A stretch of 22,519 bases of DNA from Oscillospiraceae bacterium (GTDB taxonomy: Bacteria; Bacillota; Clostridia; Oscillospirales; Acutalibacteraceae). Made by a program: the position numbers and the translations under genes. This document shows, in pieces, positions 13,939 to 21,741 of the stretch. The notes below the pieces were generated by a model that had not been told where the DNA came from, did no database searches, and saw only the letters and a program-made list of their open reading frames with translations. Numbering within the stretch: position 1 is the stretch's first letter; every line of letters begins with the position of its first letter. The stretch covers positions 23,249-45,767 of the forward strand of contig DXWE01000002.1 in NCBI GenBank assembly GCA_019417045.1, in the 5' to 3' direction.

Positions 13939-15609
13939 CTATTCCACAGACAGGATGTAATAATACACCGGCTGGCCGCCCGCGACGACCGTGATATCCA
14001 CGTCCGGGCCCAGCTTTGCGGCGATCGCCGCACGGGCTGTCTCCGCCTGTTCCTCCGTGACATCCGCCCCGTACATCAGCGTCACAAACGCCACTTCCTT
14101 GCCCGTCATGCGGCGCGAGGTGACGATGGATTTGGTCAGCTTGACGATCGCATGGGTCAAATCGCTGTCCACAAACGCGACCTTCCCGTTGTCCAGCGCC
14201 AAAATCTGGCCCGCTTTGATCGCGTGACCGTCGTATTCGCTGTCGCGCGCGGCAAAGGTCAGCTGGCCGGTGGACACATATTCCGCCGCCTTGGTCATGT
14301 TCAGCAGGTTCTGCTCCACCTCCGCGTCCGGCTCGAACGCGAGCATGGCGGACACCCCCTGCGGGATGGTACGGGTCGGGAGCACATGCACCTTGCGGCT
14401 CGCCAGCGGGATGGCCTGCTCCGCCGCCAGAATGATATTCTTGTTGTTCGGCAGCACGTAGACCACCTTCGCCGGAGTGGCCTCAATTGCCTTCAGGATA
14501 TCGTCGGTCGAGGGGTTCATCGTCTGGCCGCCGGACACGATCTGATCGCAGCCGAGATCCTTGAACAGGGCCTTCAACCCCTCTCCGGCCGCGATCGCCA
14601 CAAACCCGAAATCGTTCTCCGGCTCCGCGCGCACCGGCTGCGGCTCCTCCTTCAGGTCCGGCGCGGCCTCCTCCACCCAGCCCGCGTTCGCGTGCTGGAT
14701 CCGCATATTCTCCACCTTCACCGTCTCGAACTGGCCGTATTCGATCGCCTCATGCAACGCACGGCCCGGATCGTTGGTGTGCACATGCACCTTGATAATG
14801 TCGTCGTCATCCACCACGACCACACAGTCGCCGATCGACTCGAGGAACGCGCGCAGGGCCACCGGCTCTTTTTGGCAGTTTTTGTCGCGGCCGATGATAA
14901 ACTCGGTACAGTATGTAAATTGAATGTCGGTTTCAAAGGAACCCGCCGCGCTCGCCGTCGCGGTCTTCACCGGCGCGGCGCCGTCGTCCCCCTCGACCAC
15001 CTCGCCGCCCTCGAATACCCGCTGCATGGCGCGCAGGATGACGCACAGGCCCTTGCCGCCCGCGTCCACCACACCGGCCTTTTTGAGTACCGGCAGCAGC
15101 TCCGGCGTGCGCTCGAGCGAGGCCTCCGCCTCTGCACAGATCGCCTCCCACACCGGCAGCTCCGCCGGGTCGGTCTCGGCCTGCGCCGTCCCCTTTGCGG
15201 CCGCCTCCCGCGCCACGGTCAAAATCGTGCCCTCCGTCGGCTTCATAACCGCCTTGTAGGCCGCCTCCACGCCAAGAGTAAGCGCGGCGGCCAGATCGCG
15301 GCCGTCCGCCTCCTGCTTGCCCTTCAGGCCTTTGGAAAAGCCGCGGAACAGCAGCGACAGGATGACGCCCGAATTGCCCCGGGCGCCGCGCAGCAGCGCC
15401 GACGACGCGGTGTCCGCTACCTGGCTGACGGTCGGATCCTGCAACCGCTGCAATTCCCGCGCGGCCGCCCCGATCGTCATGGACATATTGGTCCCCGTGT
15501 CCCCGTCCGGAACCGGGAAGATATTCAAAGCGTCCACTTCCTGCTTCTGCTTGCTCAGACAATTCGACGCGGAGATCATCGCGTCACGCAGTGTATTTCC
15601 TTGAATCAA
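13939..15609 (-). CDS. fakA: Fatty acid kinase FakA (DhaL/DAK2 domain)
   Basis: A 556-residue kinase that phosphorylates FakB-bound fatty acids for entry into phospholipid synthesis. The N-terminal DhaL/DAK2 ATP-binding domain has the magnesium-binding stretch NIFPVPDGDTGTN (29-41) and GARGNSGVILS (75-85); the usual glutamine after ILS is a leucine here. The middle and C-terminal domains (about 210-556) include GQTMNPSTDDILKAI. The start is a TTG at 15609 (TTG ATT CAA GGA), supported by AAAGGAG at 15620-15626 with a 10-base spacer; no ATG fits. It lies 44 nt after the Asp23/Gls24 gene, the usual Firmicutes arrangement, and ends at terminator 13902-13926. No FakB gene is present in the window. 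Confidence 0.94.
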   Translation of the reverse strand: MIQGNTLRDAMISASNCLSKQKQEVDALNIFPVPDGDTGTNMSMTIGAAARELQRLQDPTVSQVADTASSALLRGARGNSGVILSLLFRGFSKGLKGKQEADGRDLAAALTLGVEAAYKAVMKPTEGTILTVAREAAAKGTAQAETDPAELPVWEAICAEAEASLERTPELLPVLKKAGVVDAGGKGLCVILRAMQRVFEGGEVVEGDDGAAPVKTATASAAGSFETDIQFTYCTEFIIGRDKNCQKEPVALRAFLESIGDCVVVVDDDDIIKVHVHTNDPGRALHEAIEYGQFETVKVENMRIQHANAGWVEEAAPDLKEEPQPVRAEPENDFGFVAIAAGEGLKALFKDLGCDQIVSGGQTMNPSTDDILKAIEATPAKVVYVLPNNKNIILAAEQAIPLASRKVHVLPTRTIPQGVSAMLAFEPDAEVEQNLLNMTKAAEYVSTGQLTFAARDSEYDGHAIKAGQILALDNGKVAFVDSDLTHAIVKLTKSIVTSRRMTGKEVAFVTLMYGADVTEEQAETARAAIAAKLGPDVDITVVAGGQPVYYYILSVE

Positions 15610-15653
15610 GATTCCAGCACTCCTTTACAGGTCGCCCTGACGGCGGCCGATAC

Positions 15654-16007
15654 TCATTCGGCCTTCATGCCGTCGACAAACACGTTGACCCGTTTGACGT
15701 CGAGACCGGTTGCCTCCTCCACCGTGTACCGCACCTTGTTGACGATACTCTTGGCAATGGCGGATATGTTCATCCCGTAGATCACGGCGATATGCAGATC
15801 CACGATCAGCTGCTTGCCCTCGCTGCGCACCCGGATCCCGTCGTCCGCGTGCGCCCGTTTGGAAAATACCGAGCGCAGCCCCTGTTTGGTGCCGCTCTTG
15901 ACCATGCCGGCCACGCCATAGCACTGCGACGCGGCGTTGCCGATCAGATAGGAGAAATATTCCTGGGAGATCTCAATGGCACCCAGATGGTTTTCAATCC
16001 GTATCAT
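15654..16007 (-). CDS. Asp23/Gls24 (YloU-like) family protein
   Basis: A 117-residue protein of the Asp23/Gls24 envelope-stress family. It starts in the typical way (IENHLGAIEISQEYFSYLIG), has GVAGMV at about 31-36, and ends with VNVFVDGM, like YloU of B. subtilis. A longer upstream in-frame reading is rejected because the homologous N-terminus begins at this ATG, although its ribosome binding site is weak. The gene precedes fakA by 44 nt, the same linkage as yloU-yloV. Staphylococcal Asp23 sits at the membrane; the biochemical role of YloU is not established, though linkage suggests a tie to fatty acid use or the envelope. Confidence 0.9.
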   Translation of the reverse strand: MIRIENHLGAIEISQEYFSYLIGNAASQCYGVAGMVKSGTKQGLRSVFSKRAHADDGIRVRSEGKQLIVDLHIAVIYGMNISAIAKSIVNKVRYTVEEATGLDVKRVNVFVDGMKAE

Positions 16008-16080
16008 AGTCGAACCCCTGTCCTTTCTGTCAGGCCGTCCGGTCCCCCGTACGCCTCCAATATAAATCCCTGTCCGCCGC

Positions 16081-17601
16081 TCACGAGAGCGACCAGCCGG
16101 TGATTCCGTAGTAGGGATTGAGCCCCGTGGGAGAGATTCCCGATACCCCGCGGTGATATGCCGCGATCCCCATCCGCCAGCACAGCGGCAAAAAGGGCGC
16201 CTGCTCAGTGAAAGCAGCGACAAATTGTGAAAGAGACGATGCGCCGGACAAATACGCCTCATACGCCTCCATGCTCGCGGCCGGCACACCATAGGCCGCC
16301 GCGCCGCCGCGCGTGAGCAGCGGGCGCAGGCTCTTGTCCGCGCTCAGCCGGATCTCCCCGAGATACAGCTCAAACTCTCCCCGCTTCAGCCGGGAGAGCA
16401 GCGTCTCATAGGGCAGCGTGGTCACCGTGACGGTGATCCCCACCTTTTGCAGCTGCGCGGCGATCTGCACCGCCGCCGCCTCGCGAAACGCATTCCCACT
16501 GCCGACCAGCAGCTCCAGAGTCAACGTCTGCCCGGCGGCGGTCCCCTCCGACCCGTCTGTATTATACCCTAACTCTTTCAATTGTGCAACTGTCTGAGAA
16601 ATATTTTCATCTGCCGAAAATCCCGACAGCTCCGCCGCCTGCTTCCACTGCGGGTGAAACGGGGTGACCGCCGACTGTGCGTAGCCCGAAAACGCCGTGC
16701 CGCACAGCGTCTCCCGGTCGATGGCCCCGGACAGCGCCGTGCGCAGGCGCGCATCCGACAGCGGCGCCTTGTTGGAATTTATGCCGAGAAACACCAGATA
16801 ATTCATCGGGACCGCCACACTGCCGGTCAGGGTGCTCACCGTGCGCACCACCTCTCCGTCCGACAGATCGTTGAAAAAGTAGGCGATGTCCCCGCTCTCC
16901 AGCCCATAGAGCATATCGTCGTTACGGGAGAGGTTGGACAGCCCGATCTCCGTGATCGCGGGAGCGGTCGGATAATAGGGGTTGACAACCAGCCGGTCGC
17001 CGTCCGCCGGCCGGTATGGACCGCTGCCCCGCGGCGTATCGGCAGCCACGTCCGCCGCCGGCACCACCGGAAAGGACAGGCAGCATTCCGCCTGCGGATC
17101 GGGAGACTCCAGTGTGACGATCAATGCCCCGTCCTCCGCCGCCGTCACCGATCGCACGTTTTCCAGCAGCACCGCATACGCGTCCGCCTTTCGCGCCGCG
17201 GCGAACGAAGCCTCAACATCCGCCGCCGTCACCGCCGTCCCGTCGGAAAAGCGGGCGTCCGCCCGCAGGGACACCCTCAGATGGGTGTCGTCCGTCTGCT
17301 CCACCGACGACGCCAGCGCCGGCTGCGCCTCCCAATCCGCATCCAACGCAGTCAGCCCCTCATACAGCAGGAAGGACAGCTCCCGGTTGACACGGGTGGA
17401 TGCACGGAAGGGATTGAGCACGTCCGACGGGCTAAAGCACACCGCAAAATCGGTCAGCGGGCCGATGACCGGCGACGTCTGGGATGTTGTCGGCCGCGGA
17501 TCGTCGTCGACAGAGGAATCTGTGAAAGAAGAGGGCAGGGTGGAGCAGCCGGCGCAGAACAGCGCCGCCAGCAGCACACTCAGCAGCCGTGTTCTCTTCA
17601 T
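16081..17601 (-). CDS. Extracellular solute-binding lipoprotein, family 5 (oligopeptide type)
   Basis: A 506-residue ABC-transporter binding protein of the SBP_bac_5 (OppA/DppA-like) family, normal length. The signal peptide ends FCAGC with the lipidated cysteine C19; the -3 position is Cys rather than Leu, a mild departure from the lipobox. A Ser/Thr/Asp-rich linker (20-45) follows. Family landmarks include LNPFRASTRVNRELSFLLYEGL (62-83, abridged core), RFSDGTAVTAADVEASF, and the C-terminal half with YGVPAASMEAY. Members bind peptides, nickel or sugars; the ligand is unknown. No permease or ATPase gene is nearby, so it is an orphan, lying 24 nt after the GT2 gene and 73 nt before the Asp23/Gls24 gene. 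It may act with a distant transporter or have a regulatory or envelope role. Confidence 0.88.
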   Translation of the reverse strand: MKRTRLLSVLLAALFCAGCSTLPSSFTDSSVDDDPRPTTSQTSPVIGPLTDFAVCFSPSDVLNPFRASTRVNRELSFLLYEGLTALDADWEAQPALASSVEQTDDTHLRVSLRADARFSDGTAVTAADVEASFAAARKADAYAVLLENVRSVTAAEDGALIVTLESPDPQAECCLSFPVVPAADVAADTPRGSGPYRPADGDRLVVNPYYPTAPAITEIGLSNLSRNDDMLYGLESGDIAYFFNDLSDGEVVRTVSTLTGSVAVPMNYLVFLGINSNKAPLSDARLRTALSGAIDRETLCGTAFSGYAQSAVTPFHPQWKQAAELSGFSADENISQTVAQLKELGYNTDGSEGTAAGQTLTLELLVGSGNAFREAAAVQIAAQLQKVGITVTVTTLPYETLLSRLKRGEFELYLGEIRLSADKSLRPLLTRGGAAAYGVPAASMEAYEAYLSGASSLSQFVAAFTEQAPFLPLCWRMGIAAYHRGVSGISPTGLNPYYGITGWSLS

Positions 17602-17625
17602 GCCGTCCCCTCCTCTGCCCGTCTG

Positions 17626-18564
17626 TCACGCTTGCCTCTCCTGCGCCGCCGCCCCGCGCCGGTCCATCACCAGATAGCGCGGGCGGCCCTTGACCTCTTC
17701 GTATATTTTGGCAATATACAGCCCAATAATACTCAGACTGATCATGATCCCGCTGCCGATGAACAGCAACAGCAGGATAACAGTGGAAAATCCGGCTGCC
17801 GCGTCAAAGAAAAAGTAGGTGATCAGCGTCTCGATCGTCAGCACCACCGCCGCGATCCCCATCAGGATCCCGATCCACAAAATCACGAACAGCGGCGCGG
17901 TGGTATAGGCGGTCAGGGAATTGACCGCCAGCCGCAACAGACTTTTAAACGTCCACTTGGTCTCGCCGCCGGCGCGCGGGGCCACCTCAAACGGCATCTG
18001 GCAGCGTTTGTATCCGATCCAGGCGGACAACCCCCGGAAAAAGGTGTTATGTTCGGGCAGGCGCTTCCACGCCTCCACCGCCGCCCGGTCCATCAGCTTG
18101 AAATCCGAGGCCGCGCCGATGTCGATCCCGGTCGTCTTGCGGAATGTGCGGTAAAACAGCAGCGCCGACAGCTTGTTGCCGAGCGACTCCTTGCCGCGGC
18201 TCTGCTTCACGCCCTCCACGACGTCGTACCCTTCCTCCTGCCACAGCCGCACCATCTCCGGGATGCACTCCGGCGGGTGCTGCAGGTCGGCATCCATCAC
18301 GAGCACCGCGTCTCCCGGCGCGTTTTCCAGCGCCGCGCACAGCGCCGCCTCCTTGCCGAAATTGCGAGAGAGCCGCAGCGCGGACACATTGGGAAAATCC
18401 TCCGACAGCCGGCACATCTCCGCCCAGCTCTGGTCCTTCGACCCGTCGTCCACGAGCAAAAACTGGTGCTCTATGCCCGCCCCGGTCACCAGGTCGCGCA
18501 CCACGCAGACATTGTGGTAGATATAGTCGCCCTCATTGTAGACGGGCATGATAATCGTCACCAT
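17626..18564 (-). CDS. GT2 glycosyltransferase, CsbB/DPM1-like
   Basis: A 312-residue membrane-bound glycosyltransferase. The GT-A domain shows MPVYNEGD (6-13), D39-D40 in LVDDGSKD and the metal-binding DADLQHPPE (91-99), followed by SDFKLMDR (153-160), FFRGLSAWIG and the KW pair (203-204). Two C-terminal membrane segments (about 222-250 and 260-284) complete the polyprenyl-phosphate transferase layout. Members of this type attach a sugar from a nucleotide donor to undecaprenyl phosphate. The ATG at 18564 has GGAGG nine bases upstream. It lies 33 nt downstream of the yfhO-like gene, the same partnership as csbB-yfhO in Bacillus. The sugar is not evident. The usual flippase-like GtcA is not in this window. 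Confidence 0.9.
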   Translation of the reverse strand: MVTIIMPVYNEGDYIYHNVCVVRDLVTGAGIEHQFLLVDDGSKDQSWAEMCRLSEDFPNVSALRLSRNFGKEAALCAALENAPGDAVLVMDADLQHPPECIPEMVRLWQEEGYDVVEGVKQSRGKESLGNKLSALLFYRTFRKTTGIDIGAASDFKLMDRAAVEAWKRLPEHNTFFRGLSAWIGYKRCQMPFEVAPRAGGETKWTFKSLLRLAVNSLTAYTTAPLFVILWIGILMGIAAVVLTIETLITYFFFDAAAGFSTVILLLLFIGSGIMISLSIIGLYIAKIYEEVKGRPRYLVMDRRGAAAQERQA

Positions 18565-18597
18565 GACAGGAAACCTCCTCTCCCTCCCGGCGCGGAC

Positions 18598-21500
18598 TCA
18601 TTCCGCCGGCGGGAGGTCGTCTCCGGTTGAGGAAGAAGGGTCCGCCGCTTTGTCCGACGCAATCTCGTCGAGCGTCACCGACGCCGGTGGCGCTTCCTCT
18701 TCCTCTCTCTCTACCTCTGCATCTGCGGGATCGGGGACGGACTTCTCCGGGGCTGCCTCCTCCAGGGCCTCCTCTTCCAACACCCCGCCGATCACACCCA
18801 CATCCTCTCCCGTGATGTCCCACGCATAGGGCTCGCCGGCCTGCACGGACACCTGCCGGCGCCGCCTGGTCGCCAGGACCAGCAGCACCAGCCCCGCGAT
18901 CCCGATCACCGTCAACACGCAGCCGGGGATCAGTCCCCGCGGCAGGAAGGACAGCTCCACCGTGTGCGTCCCGGCGGGCACGTCAAACGCGAGCCACGCC
19001 TCGCTGATCGGGACCGTCTCCACCTTTTTCCCGTCCACCTTGACGGTCCAGCCCGGATCATAGGTGATCGTGGTGCAGATCGTCCCATCCTGCGGCGCGG
19101 TCACCGTGCCTTCGATATGCGAATCGGTAAACGTCTCGATCTCCATCCCGTTTGCCGACAACGTCTGCATATCCTGCCGGAACACCTCCTCGTTGATCCG
19201 GATGACATAGAGGTTGCCGCTGCATGCGGTGGACTTGCTCTTAATAGTGGCCGTCACCGTATCGCCCGCGGACAACTCGCCCGCGTCGATCAGATACGGC
19301 ATATAGGTGGTGACACCCCAGCTCTTGGCGCCCGCTTTGACCGAAATGGATTCCGCCGCCCGGCAGTCCACATAGATATAGATATGCGACGCCTCCGTCA
19401 TCGACGCGGAGAGCTTCCCTGTGGAGTTCGCGTTGAGATGGAAGGAATAGGTGTCGTTCACCGTGACCGAGTCGTTTTCGGAGACAACGGGCAGCGTCTC
19501 CAGCACGTCGGCTTCATTGCCGGTCATCGCCTTGAGCAGGCTGTTCTGCGTGACCACCGGGTTATAATAGGAATATTTCCAGTTTTTTGTCGTCGGCTGC
19601 ACGAAAAAGCCCAGCGGCAGGGCATAGGGGTTTTCGTAAATGGTATAGCTCTCGCTCCCCAGCTGCACCGTCTCCCGCTCTACAAGCAGCGGCGAGTCCT
19701 GCATAACCGTCGAGTTCAAAGCAATATACCGGATCCCGAGCAGCGAATCGCTGACCGGCATGAAATTGCGGAACTGATGGCTGTTCACCCCGTTGGCCGT
19801 ATACCCCAGGGCGTTCATCATGCGGGTCTCCTGATAGGAGTTGGTGGAGGCGAACACCGTGATGCCGCGGTATCCGAACAGCGCCGTGTCCACCGTCGTG
19901 CGGCGGGGAGCAAATTCCAGGCGGTAAAAATCGCCGCCCTGTTCCGCGTCCCCGAGACGCTGCATCGCCTCAACCGTCTTCTGCACCGCCCGTGTGGTCT
20001 CGTTGTCCACATAGGACGCGTGTGCGGTGAAATGCTCGTTTTCATCCAGCTTGACAAACGTCTCACTCGCGTTGGTGACCATCTCCCCGAACACCACCAC
20101 GAGCAACAGCACATAGGCCACCCGCGTGAACATCTTCCGGCGGGACACCAGAAATGTGATCAGCGCATAGATCCCGAGCAGCGCCAGGCTGATATAGATC
20201 GCGGCAAACCCGAGCTCGTCCTCGGCGTCGAATTTCTCCACCAGCAGGATGCACGCCGCCAGCCCGCCCAGCGAGCCGAGGATCTGCTTTCCGGAAATGG
20301 ACGACAGATGGCACAGCGTCTCATAGGCGATCAGCACCAGCACAAAGCTGTACAGGAACGAAAACCGGTAGGGCAGGTCGTTGGGCGCGTGCAGCCCGTG
20401 CCACAGCAGATCCAGATTGTTGATGACCAGGCTGAATGCCAGCACCAGCCACATGCCGACATAGGCGATGCGGCGGCGGCGGGGAATGGCCCGCGTGCTG
20501 GCGAAGATCGGCAGCAGGAACACCGAGAGGATCCCGCAGTAGAGGTTCGGGAGGTTGCTCGAGCGGATGGTGGGCTCCATCCCGTACAGGCTCTGGCCGA
20601 ACAGGTCGAACAGGTCAAAATTGTTGTCGAACACGCGGAACCCGCCGCCCGCAGCCGACGTCTGTCCGAGCGCCATGACCACCGGCAGGAGCAGGAACAT
20701 CGCGATCAGCCCGCCGAGCAGCGACCCGACGGCGAACCGCACAAACCCCTCCAGCTGCTGCCGCCCGCTCCGCCGGGTGCGCAGAAAATAGGCGATATAA
20801 TACAGCACCAGGAACACACAGATCATGAACCCGATGTAATAATTGGCGTACAGAATATAGGCCAGGCTGAGCACATAGGTCAGCCATCTGCCCTCCCGCA
20901 TGAGCTTCTCAAATCCCATCACCACCAGCGGCAGCACCATGATGCAGTCCAGCCACATGAGATCCCACGAGTAGGCGAGCAGGTACATCATCATCGAGTA
21001 CATCACCGCGGCGGCCGGGATCGCATAACTTTTCCGGCCGTAAATGTACTGCACGCACACTGCGAACAGCACCGCCGTCAGCATGTTCTTCAGCAGCGTG
21101 ATGAACAGGATCCCCTCCGCGAGCAGATGCTCGGGGAACAGCACCAGCAGCAGGTTAAAGGGGCTTGCGAGATAGTAGCCGAACAGCGGCAAAAAACTCG
21201 TCCCCGTACCCACCTCGAACGAATACAGCGGGCTGCCGCCGTTGAGCAGCATGTCCCGCAGTTCGCTGAGAAGCGGGGCGTACTGGTGGTGCATGTCGAC
21301 AATCATGCCCGTCTCCTCCCCGATCGGCCACATGCCGAGGAAGGTATAGGCCAGAGCCATGCCGATCAGCGCGAGCAGCCCGGACAGGACGGGAAAATAC
21401 ATCCTGCCGTAGGCGGCGTCCTTATCCGTGCCGAACAGCCGGGCCTGCATGCCGAGCCACAGCGTGGCAAGCGCGGACAGGATCAGCGACAGCCCGCCGG

Positions 21501-21642
21501 GATACAGCAGCTTCTGCCGCGCATTCTCCAGCTGGGTATCCCCCCGGAAGAGCACGAACAGCGCAAAAAACATCGCCGCAAAGAAACAGATCAGCGGCAC
21601 AATTTTTTTGACCTGGGTCAGGGAAGAGGACGATTTTTCCAT
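18598..21642 (-). CDS. yfhO: YfhO family membrane glycosyltransferase-like protein with acidic tail
   Basis: A 1014-residue protein with many membrane segments over about 10-520, an extracytoplasmic region (about 520-880), one last membrane segment near 890-915, and a cytoplasmic C-terminal tail. The family motif region (DMHHQYAPLL, then GTGTSFLPLFGYYLASPFNLLL) with acidic residues near the first outer loop is typical of GT-C type YfhO proteins, which move a sugar from a polyprenyl carrier to a surface polymer such as lipoteichoic acid. The last 90 or so residues are very rich in Glu, Asp, Ala and Ser (EEEALEEAAPEKS and similar), an unusual extension. The start at 21642 has AAAGGA upstream; a longer reading would overlap the promoter. 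The GT2 partner follows directly. Confidence 0.88.
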   Translation of the reverse strand: MEKSSSSLTQVKKIVPLICFFAAMFFALFVLFRGDTQLENARQKLLYPGGLSLILSALATLWLGMQARLFGTDKDAAYGRMYFPVLSGLLALIGMALAYTFLGMWPIGEETGMIVDMHHQYAPLLSELRDMLLNGGSPLYSFEVGTGTSFLPLFGYYLASPFNLLLVLFPEHLLAEGILFITLLKNMLTAVLFAVCVQYIYGRKSYAIPAAAVMYSMMMYLLAYSWDLMWLDCIMVLPLVVMGFEKLMREGRWLTYVLSLAYILYANYYIGFMICVFLVLYYIAYFLRTRRSGRQQLEGFVRFAVGSLLGGLIAMFLLLPVVMALGQTSAAGGGFRVFDNNFDLFDLFGQSLYGMEPTIRSSNLPNLYCGILSVFLLPIFASTRAIPRRRRIAYVGMWLVLAFSLVINNLDLLWHGLHAPNDLPYRFSFLYSFVLVLIAYETLCHLSSISGKQILGSLGGLAACILLVEKFDAEDELGFAAIYISLALLGIYALITFLVSRRKMFTRVAYVLLLVVVFGEMVTNASETFVKLDENEHFTAHASYVDNETTRAVQKTVEAMQRLGDAEQGGDFYRLEFAPRRTTVDTALFGYRGITVFASTNSYQETRMMNALGYTANGVNSHQFRNFMPVSDSLLGIRYIALNSTVMQDSPLLVERETVQLGSESYTIYENPYALPLGFFVQPTTKNWKYSYYNPVVTQNSLLKAMTGNEADVLETLPVVSENDSVTVNDTYSFHLNANSTGKLSASMTEASHIYIYVDCRAAESISVKAGAKSWGVTTYMPYLIDAGELSAGDTVTATIKSKSTACSGNLYVIRINEEVFRQDMQTLSANGMEIETFTDSHIEGTVTAPQDGTICTTITYDPGWTVKVDGKKVETVPISEAWLAFDVPAGTHTVELSFLPRGLIPGCVLTVIGIAGLVLLVLATRRRRQVSVQAGEPYAWDITGEDVGVIGGVLEEEALEEAAPEKSVPDPADAEVEREEEEAPPASVTLDEIASDKAADPSSSTGDDLPPAE

Positions 21643-21684
21643 AGCACCAAATCCTTTTCTGTAAACTTCCAAATTTCGGTATAG

Positions 21685-21713
21685 AGTATACCATATCAAA
21701 CGGGGTTTGACAA
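21685..21713 (-). promoter_or_regulatory. Strong promoter for the yfhO operon
   Basis: TTGTCA (21708-21713), a 17-base spacer and TGG-TATACT (hexamer 21685-21690) on the minus strand make the best promoter in the window. The start would be near 21678, giving a leader of about 36 nt. Confidence 0.75.
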
Positions 21714-21718
21714 ACCCC
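21702..21718. promoter_or_regulatory. Palindrome overlapping the -35 box of the yfhO promoter
   Basis: GGGGTTT (21702-21708), GAC, AAACCCC (21712-21718) is a perfect 7-bp dyad with a 3-base centre. The -35 hexamer lies across its centre, so it could be a repressor operator. It might instead be a weak hairpin terminator for hemW, but no U-tract follows on the minus strand. Confidence 0.45.
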
Positions 21719-21741
21719 CTTTTGTATTTTTTTGCCTTTCC

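Noticed and set aside
11823..14063. A 746-codon reading of recG.
   Set aside because: The extra 62 codons run back through the fakA terminator and stop region; RecG homology and a GGAGGAGG site support the ATG at 13877.
13789..15780. A 663-codon plus-strand frame opposite fakA.
   Set aside because: Shadow of fakA; it crosses the terminator and two gene boundaries and has no domain.
15654..16292. A longer 212-codon reading of the Asp23/Gls24 gene.
   Set aside because: The added N-terminus overlaps the end of the binding lipoprotein gene, is Arg-rich and unlike the family; homology begins at the ATG at 16007.
16582..18630. A 682-codon plus-strand frame over the binding lipoprotein and GT2 genes.
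   Set aside because: It spans the junction of two well-supported minus-strand genes and has the same shadow composition.
18964..21684. A 906-codon open frame on the plus strand opposite yfhO.
   Set aside because: It is antisense to a clear membrane protein, is rich in His, Gln, Arg and Pro as expected from the complement of GC-biased codons, and shows no recognisable domain.
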